A stretch of 64,000 bases of DNA from JAJXUB01 sp047974805 (GTDB lineage Bacteria > Actinomycetota > Actinomycetes > Actinomycetales > Dermatophilaceae). The position numbers were made by a program, and so were the translations under genes. Of this stretch, positions 42,619 to 50,969 are shown in pieces. A model generated the notes under the pieces. That model saw nothing but the letters and a program-made list of their open reading frames with translations, ran no database searches and was not told the origin of the DNA. The stretch's first letter is position 1, and each line of letters starts with the position of its first letter. Location: positions 79,754 to 143,753 of the forward strand of contig JBKECS010000017.1 in NCBI GenBank assembly GCA_047974805.1. Reading direction: 5' to 3'.

Positions 42619-43770
42619 ATGTCACGAATGACCCGTATCTGGAGTGTCGGAGCGGCCGTATGTGCCGTGGGACTGACGCTCACCGCCTGCGGTAGCAGTT
42701 CAGAAGGTGGAAGCTCGACCAGCGGCAGCGCTGGTGGCGGCGACTGCCAGACAACGACCATCGCCTACCTCGGCGCCATCACCGGCGACGCGGGCGCGCT
42801 CGGCGTCAACATGGTCAACGGCATCAAGCTGGCCCTGGACGAATACAACAAAGACGCCAGCTGCAAGGTGGACCTGAAGACCTTCGACTCGCAGGGAAGC
42901 CCCGACAAGGCCCCGGCGCTGGCCACCCAGATCATCAACGACAAGACCGTGATCGGCCTGGTCGGTCCCGGCTTCTCCGGCGAGACCCTGGCCACCGGCA
43001 AGACCTTCTTCGAGGCTGGTCTGCCGGTCATCTCCCCGTCAGCCACCAACGTCACCATCACCGAGCAGGGGTGGACCCAGTTCCACCGTGTCATCGGCAA
43101 CGACAACGCCCAGGGCAAGGGGGATGCGAAGTTCCTCACCGACACGGTCAAGGCCTCGAAGGTCTACGTCATCGACGATGCCCAGGACTACAGCAAGGGC
43201 TTGGCCACCGTGGTCAAGGACACGCTGGGCTCCGTTGCGGTCGGCTACGACGAGATCCAGGTCAAGCAGACGGACATGTCGGCGGTTGTGACCAAGGTGA
43301 CCGCGGCGGGTTCTGACGCCGTCTTCTACGGTGGCTACTACACCGAGGCGGGCTTGCTGGTGAAGCAGTTGCGTCAGGCTGGCTGGAAGGGCACCTTCGT
43401 CTCGGGCGACGGCGCTGAGGACCCCGCGTTCGTCAAAGTCGCCGGTGAAGCAGCCAACGGCGCCTTCCTCTCGGCCCCGGCAGCTCCCGCCCCCGCCGAC
43501 TTCTCGACCAAGGTCAAGGACGTCACTGGTGCGGCTGCGGGTCTGTACACCACCCAGGCCTACGATGCAGCAAACATCTTCCTGGCGGCGTTGAAGGCTG
43601 GTAAGACGAGCGCCCAAGACATCAACACCTTCATCGGCTCCTACACCGGTGACGGTGCAAGCGGTCCGATCGCCTTTGACGACAAGGGTGACATCAAGGT
43701 TTCGACGATCTACATGTACACCGTCAAGGACGGGAAGCTAGACACAGAGAACCCGGAAGCGGTTAAGTAA
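42619..43770 (+). CDS. livK: Branched-chain amino-acid ABC transporter, substrate-binding lipoprotein
   Basis: A 383-residue periplasmic-binding-type lipoprotein (type 1 fold) that delivers leucine, isoleucine, valine or a related amino acid to the LivHMGF permease. The signal peptide ends at the lipobox LTAC with Cys24, followed by a Ser/Gly-rich linker. The mature part has TTTIAYLGAITGDAGALGVNMVNGIKLALDEYN, GLVGPGFSGETLA and PVISPSATNVTIT, typical of the Peripla_BP_6 family. GGAGGA (42610-42615) precedes the ATG. A strong hairpin follows the gene before livH, so the binding protein is probably made in excess over the permease. The actual ligand is inferred from family only. Confidence 0.93.
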   Translation: MSRMTRIWSVGAAVCAVGLTLTACGSSSEGGSSTSGSAGGGDCQTTTIAYLGAITGDAGALGVNMVNGIKLALDEYNKDASCKVDLKTFDSQGSPDKAPALATQIINDKTVIGLVGPGFSGETLATGKTFFEAGLPVISPSATNVTITEQGWTQFHRVIGNDNAQGKGDAKFLTDTVKASKVYVIDDAQDYSKGLATVVKDTLGSVAVGYDEIQVKQTDMSAVVTKVTAAGSDAVFYGGYYTEAGLLVKQLRQAGWKGTFVSGDGAEDPAFVKVAGEAANGAFLSAPAAPAPADFSTKVKDVTGAAAGLYTTQAYDAANIFLAALKAGKTSAQDINTFIGSYTGDGASGPIAFDDKGDIKVSTIYMYTVKDGKLDTENPEAVK

Positions 43771-43797
43771 AGAGCGTCCGAAAGGACCACACGTCGC

Positions 43798-43840
43798 GAC
43801 AAGGCCCGGGGGGTGGGCACATCCGCCCCCCGGCCTTGTC
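43798..43840 (+). terminator. Intercistronic hairpin (partial terminator) between binding protein and permease genes
   Basis: GACAAGGCCCGGGGGG pairs with CCCCCCGGCCTTGTC over about 15 bp with one bulged C. A 10-base loop and TCT follow. Position inside the operon suggests attenuation or 3'-end protection of the binding-protein mRNA. Confidence 0.7.
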
Positions 43841-43860
43841 TCTGCCCGTAGGGGAGTGCG

Positions 43861-44862
43861 TTGGACTTCTCGTTTCTTTTCCACAACATCACCGAGCTGA
43901 CCATCACCGGGCTGTCACTTGGCGCTATTTATGCGCTCGTCGCACTGGGCTACACGATGGTCTACGGGGTGCTCCAACTGATCAACTTCGCTCACTCCGA
44001 AGTCTTCATGTATGGCACCTTCGCAGCTGCCTGGGTCGTCGTGTTCTTTCACGGCACCTCGACGGCGACGCAGTCGTTGGGGCAGTCCGCCGGGCTCCTC
44101 ATCGCGGCATTGCTGGTGGCCATGGCCATGTCAGGCTTGGTGGCACTGTTTCTCGAACGGGTCGCCTATCGGCCCCTCTTGAAGCGCAACGCGCCCCGGC
44201 TCATGGCCCTCATCTCCGCGATCGGTGCGTCCTTCATGCTCTCCGAACTGATGGGCCTGCGAGATCGCGTGGCTGGCTGGTTCGGCCTGCGGGGCAACCT
44301 CGATGTTTACGTTGAAAAGGCTCGCGACGTTTACCCGAACCCCGTGACCATCCAGCCACAAACGGTGTTCAGCATCGGTGGCTACGGCGTCAAGGACGTC
44401 GACATCATGATCATCGTGGCATCGCTGATCATGATGTTTGCCCTGGACCAGTTCGTGCGGCGTACCCGGTTCGGCCGCGGAATGAGAGCCACAGCTCAAG
44501 ACCCGGACTCTGCAGCGCTCATGGGCGTCAACTCCACCCGGATCATTCGTGGCACGTTTCTTCTGGGCGGCATTATGGCCGGCACAGCGGCGTTGCTCTA
44601 CATGATCAAAATTGGATCGACCCGCCAGGACGCAGGCTTCATCCTCGGGGTGAAAGCCTTCACGGCAGCCGTCCTCGGAGGCATCGGCAACTTGCGCGGC
44701 GCGCTGGTCGGTGGGCTCCTGTTGGGGGTGGTCGAGAACTACGGTGCGGCAGTGTTCGGGACCGAGTGGAAAGATGTCGTGGCGTTCGTTCTTCTCATCT
44801 TCACCCTCCTCGTTCGACCGTCGGGCTTGCTCGGCGAGTCGCTCGGAAAGGCGCGTGCCTGA
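43861..44862 (+). CDS. livH: Branched-chain amino-acid ABC transporter permease LivH
   Basis: A 333-residue inner-membrane permease with about eight helices. The LivH signature GLSLGAIYALVALGYTMVYGVLQLINFAHSEVFM opens the protein (helix 1-2), and GGIGNLRGALVGGLLLGVVENYG near the end is the conserved EAA-like cytoplasmic loop that contacts the ATPases. The start is an unusual TTG at 43861: no ATG or GTG occurs in frame before helix 1, and AGGGGAG lies just upstream at a short distance of about 4 bases. Its stop overlaps the livM ATG by one base. Confidence 0.93.
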   Translation: MDFSFLFHNITELTITGLSLGAIYALVALGYTMVYGVLQLINFAHSEVFMYGTFAAAWVVVFFHGTSTATQSLGQSAGLLIAALLVAMAMSGLVALFLERVAYRPLLKRNAPRLMALISAIGASFMLSELMGLRDRVAGWFGLRGNLDVYVEKARDVYPNPVTIQPQTVFSIGGYGVKDVDIMIIVASLIMMFALDQFVRRTRFGRGMRATAQDPDSAALMGVNSTRIIRGTFLLGGIMAGTAALLYMIKIGSTRQDAGFILGVKAFTAAVLGGIGNLRGALVGGLLLGVVENYGAAVFGTEWKDVVAFVLLIFTLLVRPSGLLGESLGKARA

Positions 44863-46037
44863 TGGGAGTCGTCCGCACCTTCCTCAGCCACCTGGCTGCC
44901 CGGTACGCCGCGCTGCCTCGCGCGGCCCGGATCGGCCTGCTGGTCTTGTTGGCGTTGTTCTTCTACGTGTTGCCCTTGCTGCGGCCACCGATCATCACGA
45001 CCCAACAGATCGACTTCGGCGGTGTCATGTTCGCCGTGGCGGCGATGGCACTTGTCGCGGTGGGTCTGAACATCGTCATCGGGTATGCAGGCCTGCTGGA
45101 CCTCGGATATGTCGGCTTCTACGCGGTGGGGGCGTACGCGACCGGTGTCCTTACCGTGTACCACTGGTCGTGGCCCTTCTTCTTGGCCCTGCCACTGGCC
45201 GTCGTGGTCACCATGATCACCGGCGTCATCCTCGGCGCGCCCACCCTGCGGGTGCGCGGAGACTACCTCGCTATTGTCACCCTGGGCTTCGGGGAGATCA
45301 TCAGGCTCATCGTCACCAACGTCGAATGGGTCGGCGCGGCTGCAGGGATCAAGGACATCCCACATCCTCCCGCCATCGGGCCAGCCCCGGTGCCTCCGTA
45401 CGAACCCGGGGGACTGTTTTCCGTCCCTTCGCTGTCCTGGGACGGTTTCGTCCCCTCCATCGATACCAGTCGGGAGGTGCCGGTCATCGCTTTCGGGGCG
45501 ACCAGCGCCATCCCGTACTACTGGTTGGTGTTGAGCTTCCTCATCCTCGTCTTGTTCGCGGATAGGCTCGTCAAAGACAGCCGCATCGGGCGGGCCTGGG
45601 AGGCCACCCGCGAGGACGAGGACGCCGCCGAACTCATGGGGGTGCCGACGTTCAAGTTCAAGCTGCTGGCCTTCGCTCTCGGCGCGGCCATCGGTGGCTT
45701 GTCCGGATCGCTCTACGCCAGCAGCCAGAGTGGATACATCAACCCACAGAGCTTCCCGCTGCTGTTGTCGATGCTGTTCGTGGCCGCTGTCATCGTCGGT
45801 GGGGCGGGCAACCGCTGGGGCGCCGTCCTCGGTGGGGCGCTCGTTGCCTATTTGCCCGAGCGATTCCGTGCCTTCGCGGACTTCCGGCTGCTGGTCTTCG
45901 GCCTAGCGTTGATGATCCTTCCGATCTACCGTCCACAGGGTTTGTTACCGCCTAGGCGGACCATCCGTGCGCGAGAGGTCCAAAAGGAGCTCGCCGAACT
46001 GGAGGGCGCCGACGAGGAAGTTCAGGAGATTGGCTGA
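44862..46037 (+). CDS. livM: Branched-chain amino-acid ABC transporter permease LivM
   Basis: A 391-residue permease with about ten helices, the partner of LivH. It shows the LivM hallmark VGLNIVIGYAGLLDLGYVGFYAVGAYATGVL and the later LRVRGDYLAIVTLGFGEIIRL; the cytoplasmic loop is GGLSGSLYASSQSGYINPQSF. A soluble insert of about 50 residues (around 170-220) separates the two halves. The C-terminal tail is charged (REVQKELAELEGADEEVQ). Start codon overlap TGATG with livH fixes the start. It is followed by livG after one base. Confidence 0.94.
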   Translation: MGVVRTFLSHLAARYAALPRAARIGLLVLLALFFYVLPLLRPPIITTQQIDFGGVMFAVAAMALVAVGLNIVIGYAGLLDLGYVGFYAVGAYATGVLTVYHWSWPFFLALPLAVVVTMITGVILGAPTLRVRGDYLAIVTLGFGEIIRLIVTNVEWVGAAAGIKDIPHPPAIGPAPVPPYEPGGLFSVPSLSWDGFVPSIDTSREVPVIAFGATSAIPYYWLVLSFLILVLFADRLVKDSRIGRAWEATREDEDAAELMGVPTFKFKLLAFALGAAIGGLSGSLYASSQSGYINPQSFPLLLSMLFVAAVIVGGAGNRWGAVLGGALVAYLPERFRAFADFRLLVFGLALMILPIYRPQGLLPPRRTIRAREVQKELAELEGADEEVQEIG

Positions 46038-46038
46038 G

Positions 46039-46821
46039 ATGAGCGAAAACACTCGAGTCCTTGACCTCGACAACGTGACGCTCAAATTCGGCGGCCTGAC
46101 CGCGTTGGATTCAGTGTCCTTCCACATCGACCGCGGCGAGATTCTCGGGTTGATCGGGCCCAACGGTGCCGGGAAGACGACCGCGTTCAACGCCATCACG
46201 GGTGTCTATCAACCGACCTCGGGTGATGTGCGGTTCGAGGGACAGTCACTTCGCGGACTGAAGAAGCACGCCATCACCAAACGTGGCATTGCTCGGACGT
46301 TTCAGAACATTCGGCTGTTCAGCTCCATGACAGCCCTTGAGAACGTTCTTGTCGGCGCGGACGCGAACCACTCGGCCGGGGTGATTTCCGCCCTGCTCCG
46401 CAGCCCGAAACATCGCCGCGAAGAAGACGACGGTCACGAGCGGGGCATGAAATTGCTCAACTTCATGGGCCTGGGTTCCCGAGCCAATGAACTCGCCTCC
46501 AACCTCTCCTATGGTGACCAGCGTCGGCTCGAGATCGCCCGCGCTATGGCGACGAACCCACGGCTGTTGTGCCTTGACGAGCCGGCCGCTGGATTCAACC
46601 CGCAGGAGAAGGTCGAGCTCATGGAACTCATCCGCCGGGTGCGCGATGAGGGCTATACCGTGTTGCTGATCGAGCACGACATGCGCCTCGTCATGGGGGT
46701 TACGGACCGCATCGTCGTCTTGGAGTTCGGGAGGAAGATCGCCGAGGGCAAGCCTGCGGAGATTCGCGACAACCCGGCGGTTATCGCCGCCTACCTGGGA
46801 GTTGATGAGGATGCTTCTTGA
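46039..46821 (+). CDS. livG: Branched-chain amino-acid ABC transporter ATPase LivG
   Basis: A 260-residue ABC ATPase. Walker A is GPNGAGKTT (about residues 39-47). The Q-loop falls in TFQNIRLFSSMTALENVLVG. The signature motif LSYGDQRRLEIARAMA replaces the strict LSGGQ with LSYGD, as in the LivG family, and Walker B is LLCLDEPAAGFNPQE with the catalytic Glu. The switch His is in LLIEHDMRLVMGVTDRIVVLEFG. AGGAG at 46024-46028 supports ATG 46039. Its 3' end overlaps livF by 11 bases. Confidence 0.95.
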   Translation: MSENTRVLDLDNVTLKFGGLTALDSVSFHIDRGEILGLIGPNGAGKTTAFNAITGVYQPTSGDVRFEGQSLRGLKKHAITKRGIARTFQNIRLFSSMTALENVLVGADANHSAGVISALLRSPKHRREEDDGHERGMKLLNFMGLGSRANELASNLSYGDQRRLEIARAMATNPRLLCLDEPAAGFNPQEKVELMELIRRVRDEGYTVLLIEHDMRLVMGVTDRIVVLEFGRKIAEGKPAEIRDNPAVIAAYLGVDEDAS

Positions 46822-47530
46822 GGTCGAGGATCTGTGTGTCAACTACGGACGCATTGAGGCGATACGACACATCACCTTCAGCGTGGAAGAGGGCAAGGTC
46901 GTCACGCTGATCGGCGCCAACGGGGCTGGCAAGACCACTACGCTCAAGACCATCTCGGGTCTGCGTCCGGTCCGTGAAGGGCGGATCATCTTCGACGGTG
47001 CCGACATTACCGCCGTGCCGGCCCACGACCGGGTAGCCCTGAAGCTGAGTCAGTCCCCCGAAGGCCGGGGAGTGTTCGTCGGGATGACGGTGCGCGAGAA
47101 CTTGGACATGGGCGCCTACGTGCGCACGGACCGGAAGACGGCGGCATACCGCGAAGATCTCGACCGGGTCTTTTCCCTGTTCCCGCGTTTGGAGGAACGG
47201 CAGAAGCAGGTTGCGGGCACGATGTCCGGCGGTGAACAGCAGATGCTCGCCATGGGTCGTGCGCTGATGGCACGGCCCAAACTGTTGCTCTTGGACGAGC
47301 CGTCCATGGGGTTGGCCCCGAAGCTCATCCAACAGATCTTCTCCATCATCAAGGAGATCAACGAGCAGGGAACCACGGTGCTGGTAGTTGAGCAGAATGC
47401 CGCCCAGGCGCTCAAGCTTGCCCACGAAGCCCATATTCTCGAGACCGGCGAGATCGTCCGCTCGGGTACTGGGGCAGAATTGGCTGGGGATGAGTCGGTC
47501 AAGGCCGCCTATCTCGGCGGAGAGGTCTAG
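46811..47530 (+). CDS. livF: Branched-chain amino-acid ABC transporter ATPase LivF
   Basis: A 239-residue ABC ATPase that pairs with LivG. Walker A is GANGAGKTT (about residues 36-44), and the family element LSQSPEGRGVFVGMTVRENLDMGAY follows. The signature is MSGGEQQMLAMGRALM, Walker B is LLLLDEPSMGLAPKL, and the switch region is VLVVEQNAAQALKLAHEAH. Start choice: ATG 46811 has GGGAG (46797-46801) at 9 bases; ATG 46805 and TTG 46802 are in frame but too close to it. Last permease gene of the operon. Confidence 0.94.
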   Translation: MLLEVEDLCVNYGRIEAIRHITFSVEEGKVVTLIGANGAGKTTTLKTISGLRPVREGRIIFDGADITAVPAHDRVALKLSQSPEGRGVFVGMTVRENLDMGAYVRTDRKTAAYREDLDRVFSLFPRLEERQKQVAGTMSGGEQQMLAMGRALMARPKLLLLDEPSMGLAPKLIQQIFSIIKEINEQGTTVLVVEQNAAQALKLAHEAHILETGEIVRSGTGAELAGDESVKAAYLGGEV

Positions 47531-47597
47531 CGGGATTCTCCGCGGCCACATCCTGGCGAGCGTCTCTGGACGGCTGCATACATCGAGGAACATGATC

Positions 47598-48017
47598 ATG
47601 ACCAACCCACTCACCAGGCGCACGGCACTGGTCACCGTGGGGGCCGCGGCGGCAGCCTCGACCTCAGTAGCCGGCTGTTCCGCAGATGCCTCGGGCGGGA
47701 GCGCGGGCTCCGGGGACGCCGGCGGATCCGGCCCGGTGGAGATTTCGGCCAGTGAGGTCCCGGTGGATGGTGGAACCTTCATTGCGGCAGCGCACGTCGT
47801 CGTGACCCAACCGACAGCGGGCACCTACAAGGCGTTCAGTTCGATCTGTACCCATCAGCAGTGCGAGATGACCCAGATCGTCGACGGCCAGATTGTCTGT
47901 GCTTGTCACGGGAGCGCATTCTCCATTGAGGACGGGTCGGTTCAGCAGGGCCCGGCCACTTCGGGGCTGGATGCGCGATCAGTCAGTGATGCCTCAGGGA
48001 CGTTGACGATCACCTGA
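47598..48017 (+). CDS. Tat-exported Rieske [2Fe-2S] lipoprotein
   Basis: A 139-residue exported protein. The N-terminus has a twin-arginine signal (TRRTALVTVGAAAAASTSVAGC), ending at a lipobox-like VAGC, then an Asp/Gly/Ser-rich linker. The Rieske cluster ligands are in CTHQQC and CACHGSAF, one Cys-His pair each. The protein resembles small stand-alone Rieske proteins rather than the cytochrome bc subunit, which has extra membrane helices. GAGGA at 47585-47589 favours ATG 47598 over ATG 47592. It lies 67 bases after livF and 91 before uvrC. No redox partner gene is adjacent, so its electron donor and acceptor are unknown. Confidence 0.88.
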   Translation: MTNPLTRRTALVTVGAAAAASTSVAGCSADASGGSAGSGDAGGSGPVEISASEVPVDGGTFIAAAHVVVTQPTAGTYKAFSSICTHQQCEMTQIVDGQIVCACHGSAFSIEDGSVQQGPATSGLDARSVSDASGTLTIT

Positions 48018-48096
48018 CCGTCCGGCGTGCCCTGGTGAACACGCGTCGTGAGAGCCGGGGGATCGCGGGGTGCGCACTCTGGCCTGCGGCCCGACA

Positions 48097-48102
48097 TAGG
48101 GT
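48097..48102 (+). promoter_or_regulatory. Leaderless -10 element of uvrC
   Basis: TAGGGT ends 6 bases before GTG 48109, with no Shine-Dalgarno; same layout as uvrB and uvrA. Confidence 0.6.
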
Positions 48103-48108
48103 TGACAC

Positions 48109-50058
48109 GTGCCCGATCCGACGCTCTATCGTCCCGCTCCAGGGACGATTCCTACGGACCCCGGCGTCTACCGCTTCCGCGACGTGGATGGCCGGGTGAT
48201 CTACGTCGGGAAGGCAAAGAACCTGCGCGCACGCTTGTCGAACTATTTCCAGGATCTGGCCGCGCTCCATCCGCGAACCCAGACCATGGTCCAGACCGGG
48301 GCCAGCGTCGAATGGACGGTTGTCGCCAACGAGGTGGAGGCCCTTCAGCTTGAGTACGCCTGGATCAAGGAGTACGACCCGAGGTTCAACGTCAAATACC
48401 GGGACGACAAGTCCTACCCCTATCTCGCGGTGACGCTGGGGGAGGAGTTCCCGCGCGCGCTGGTCATGCGCGGCAGCAAACGCAAGGGCACCCGGTATTT
48501 CGGCCCGTATGCCCACGCCTGGGCCATCCGAGAGACGCTGGACCTGCTCCTTCGGGTGTTTCCCATGCGCACCTGCACCAACGGAGTCTTCAAGCGGGCC
48601 GGTCAGGTCGGCCGGCCTTGTCTGCTCGGCTACATCGACAAGTGTTCCGCACCATGTGTCGGCCGGGTCGACGCGGGCCAACATCGACGGATCGCCGAGG
48701 ACTTCTGTGACTTCATGGCCGGCGATTCGGGACGGTTCGTGCGTCGGCTCCAGGCGCAGATGACGTCAGCCGCGGAGGAACTCGACTTCGAACGGGCGGC
48801 CAGGATCCGTGACGATATCGGCGCCTTGGAGAAGGCCCTCGAGCGCTCCGCCATCGTCCTGCCGGACGGGACCGATGCCGACGTCTTCGCCCTCGCCGAG
48901 GACGAACTCGAGGCCGCAGTCCAGGTCTTCCATGTGCGGTCCGGGCGGGTGCGTGGGCAACGTGGTTGGGTCGCCGAGAAGGCGGATGTCCCGACCACCG
49001 AGGTGGTCGAGCACCTGCTGCAGCAGGTGTATGGCGGAGCCGGCGAACCGACCGGTGACCGAGTTCCGCGGGAGGTCCTGGTGCCAGTGCTGCCTCCAGA
49101 TGCCGATGATGTGCAGAAATGGCTCAGTGCCCGCCGCGGGTCCCAGGTTCGGCTGCGGGTGCCGTCGCGCGGGGACAAGCGGGCGTTGATGGAGACCGTG
49201 CGCCGCAACGCCGAACAATCCCTGGCACGGCACAAGGTGTCGCGGGCGGGTGACCTGACCAACAGGTCGCTGGCCCTGCGGGAGTTGCAGGAATTCCTCG
49301 GCCTGAGCGACGCCCCGCTGCGCATCGAGTGCTTCGACATCTCGCATGTACAGGGCACCAACGTGGTGGGTTCCATGGTGGTGTTCGAGGACGGGCTGCC
49401 GCGCAAGTCCGAATACCGACGCTTTGTCGTCCGCGGAGACCTTCAGGGTGTCCCTTCCGGGGAATACATCGACGACACCGCCGCCATGCGCGAAGTCCTC
49501 ACCCGCCGATTCCGGCGGATGTCCGACCCAGACCCGGAGCCGGAGGTCACCGAGCGGAATCGCCGGTTCGCCTACCCCCCGAACCTTGTCGTGGTCGATG
49601 GCGGCGGTCCCCAGGCGAACGTTGCCGGGCAAGTGCTATCCGACGTGGGGGCGGGCGACGTGGCGGTGGTCGGGCTGGCCAAACGCCTTGAGGAGGTGTG
49701 GTTGCCCCAGGAGGCCTTTCCGGTCATTCTTCCTCGGCAATCCGAGGGCCTCTACCTGCTCCAGCGCGTCCGCGACGAGGCACACCGGTTCGCCATCACC
49801 TTCCATCGCCAACGGCGCAGCAAGGCGATGGTGGCCAGCGCCTTGGATTCGGTTCCCGGCCTGGGCGAGACGCGGAGCGCCGCGCTGTTGCAGCACTTCG
49901 GATCGGTCGCCAAGATCCGCGCAGCCAGTCAGGAACAGCTGCGGGAGGTGCCCGGCGTGGGGGCCGCCCTGGCAGCGAGCATTGCGGCAGAGTTGACTCG
50001 TGAGATTGACCGCACCCCCGCGGTCAACGTGATCACCGGAGAGGTCGTCGATCCGTGA
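48109..50058 (+). CDS. uvrC: Excinuclease ABC subunit C
   Basis: The 649-residue dual endonuclease of nucleotide excision repair. The N-terminal GIY-YIG domain has GVYRFRDVDGRVIYVGKAKNLRARL (about 21-45), which cuts 3' of damage. A UVR motif near 225 (ELDFERAARIRDDI) contacts UvrB. The C-terminal RNase H-like nuclease domain has ECFDISHVQGTNVVGSMVVF around 405-425, with catalytic Asp and His. Tandem helix-hairpin-helix motifs end the protein (SVPGLGETRSAALLQHFGS, VPGVGAALAASIA). The stop overlaps the rapZ GTG by four bases (GTGA), so uvrC-rapZ-yvcK form one unit. Confidence 0.97.
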   Translation: MPDPTLYRPAPGTIPTDPGVYRFRDVDGRVIYVGKAKNLRARLSNYFQDLAALHPRTQTMVQTGASVEWTVVANEVEALQLEYAWIKEYDPRFNVKYRDDKSYPYLAVTLGEEFPRALVMRGSKRKGTRYFGPYAHAWAIRETLDLLLRVFPMRTCTNGVFKRAGQVGRPCLLGYIDKCSAPCVGRVDAGQHRRIAEDFCDFMAGDSGRFVRRLQAQMTSAAEELDFERAARIRDDIGALEKALERSAIVLPDGTDADVFALAEDELEAAVQVFHVRSGRVRGQRGWVAEKADVPTTEVVEHLLQQVYGGAGEPTGDRVPREVLVPVLPPDADDVQKWLSARRGSQVRLRVPSRGDKRALMETVRRNAEQSLARHKVSRAGDLTNRSLALRELQEFLGLSDAPLRIECFDISHVQGTNVVGSMVVFEDGLPRKSEYRRFVVRGDLQGVPSGEYIDDTAAMREVLTRRFRRMSDPDPEPEVTERNRRFAYPPNLVVVDGGGPQANVAGQVLSDVGAGDVAVVGLAKRLEEVWLPQEAFPVILPRQSEGLYLLQRVRDEAHRFAITFHRQRRSKAMVASALDSVPGLGETRSAALLQHFGSVAKIRAASQEQLREVPGVGAALAASIAAELTREIDRTPAVNVITGEVVDP

Positions 50059-50969
50059 CCATGCGCCCCCCTCAGCCGGACGAAGCCGACTTCGTCATCC
50101 TCACCGGTATGAGCGGTGCCGGGCGGTCCACCGTGGCCAACGCCCTGGAGGACGGCGGCTGGTTCGTTGTGGACAACTTGCCTCCGCAACTGCTCGTGCC
50201 TCTGGCCGAACTCGGCGCGGGCCACCAAGCGAGCAGACAACGCCCCGGCTCGGCCGCCACCGAGGCGTTGAAGGTCGTGGCCGTCGTCGACGTGCGCAGC
50301 CGCACCTTCTTCGAGCGTTTGGACGAGGCCATCGCGGCCCTCCGGTCCGCGGGCTGGAGTCCACGCCTGGTGTTCCTTGATGCCGCCGACGAAACACTCG
50401 TGCGCCGATTCGAGTCGACCAGGCGACCGCATCCTCTGCAGGGGCGGGGCAGGCTGCTGGACGGGATCGTCAACGAGCGGGCGCTGTTGAGCGATCTGCG
50501 CTCTGAGGCAGACCTGATCATCGACACCTCTGGGATTAACATTCACCAGTTGGCCCGCAAAGTAGCCCCGATGTTCAACACCGACCGAGGGCCTGCCTTG
50601 CGATTGGCGGTCATGTCCTTCGGCTTCAAGTACGGCGTTCCACTCGATGCCGACTTCGTGTTCGACATGCGATTCTTGCCGAATCCGTTCTGGATCCCGG
50701 AGCTTCGGGCCCACAGCGGACGAGACCCCCAGGTCGCGGCCTTCGTTCTTGGTCAGGCCGAGGCCGGCACATTTGTGGACCGGGTCGTCGCGCTCATGGA
50801 GCCGGTGCGTACCGGCTATGTCCGTGAGGGACGGCGCTACGCGACGATCGCCGTGGGGTGCACCGGCGGCAAGCACCGGTCCGTCGCGGTAGCCGAGTTG
50901 TTGGCCACCCGGCTACGCACGGACACCACAGAGACGTTTCTCGTCCACCGGGACCTGGGTCAGGAATGA
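50055..50969 (+). CDS. rapZ: RapZ/YvcJ-family nucleotide-binding protein
   Basis: A 304-residue P-loop protein. The N-terminal Walker A GMSGAGRST is at 18-26, and GGWFVVDNLPPQLL follows. The C-terminal half has the family motifs SFGFKYGVPLDADFVFDMRFLPNP and CTGGKHRSV. In E. coli RapZ binds small RNAs and controls GlmS; in actinobacteria the role is less clear and it is kept next to yvcK and whiA. GTG 50055 overlaps uvrC (GTGA); ATG 50061 is an alternative start 2 residues later. Its stop overlaps yvcK (ATGA). Confidence 0.95.
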   Translation: MTMRPPQPDEADFVILTGMSGAGRSTVANALEDGGWFVVDNLPPQLLVPLAELGAGHQASRQRPGSAATEALKVVAVVDVRSRTFFERLDEAIAALRSAGWSPRLVFLDAADETLVRRFESTRRPHPLQGRGRLLDGIVNERALLSDLRSEADLIIDTSGINIHQLARKVAPMFNTDRGPALRLAVMSFGFKYGVPLDADFVFDMRFLPNPFWIPELRAHSGRDPQVAAFVLGQAEAGTFVDRVVALMEPVRTGYVREGRRYATIAVGCTGGKHRSVAVAELLATRLRTDTTETFLVHRDLGQE

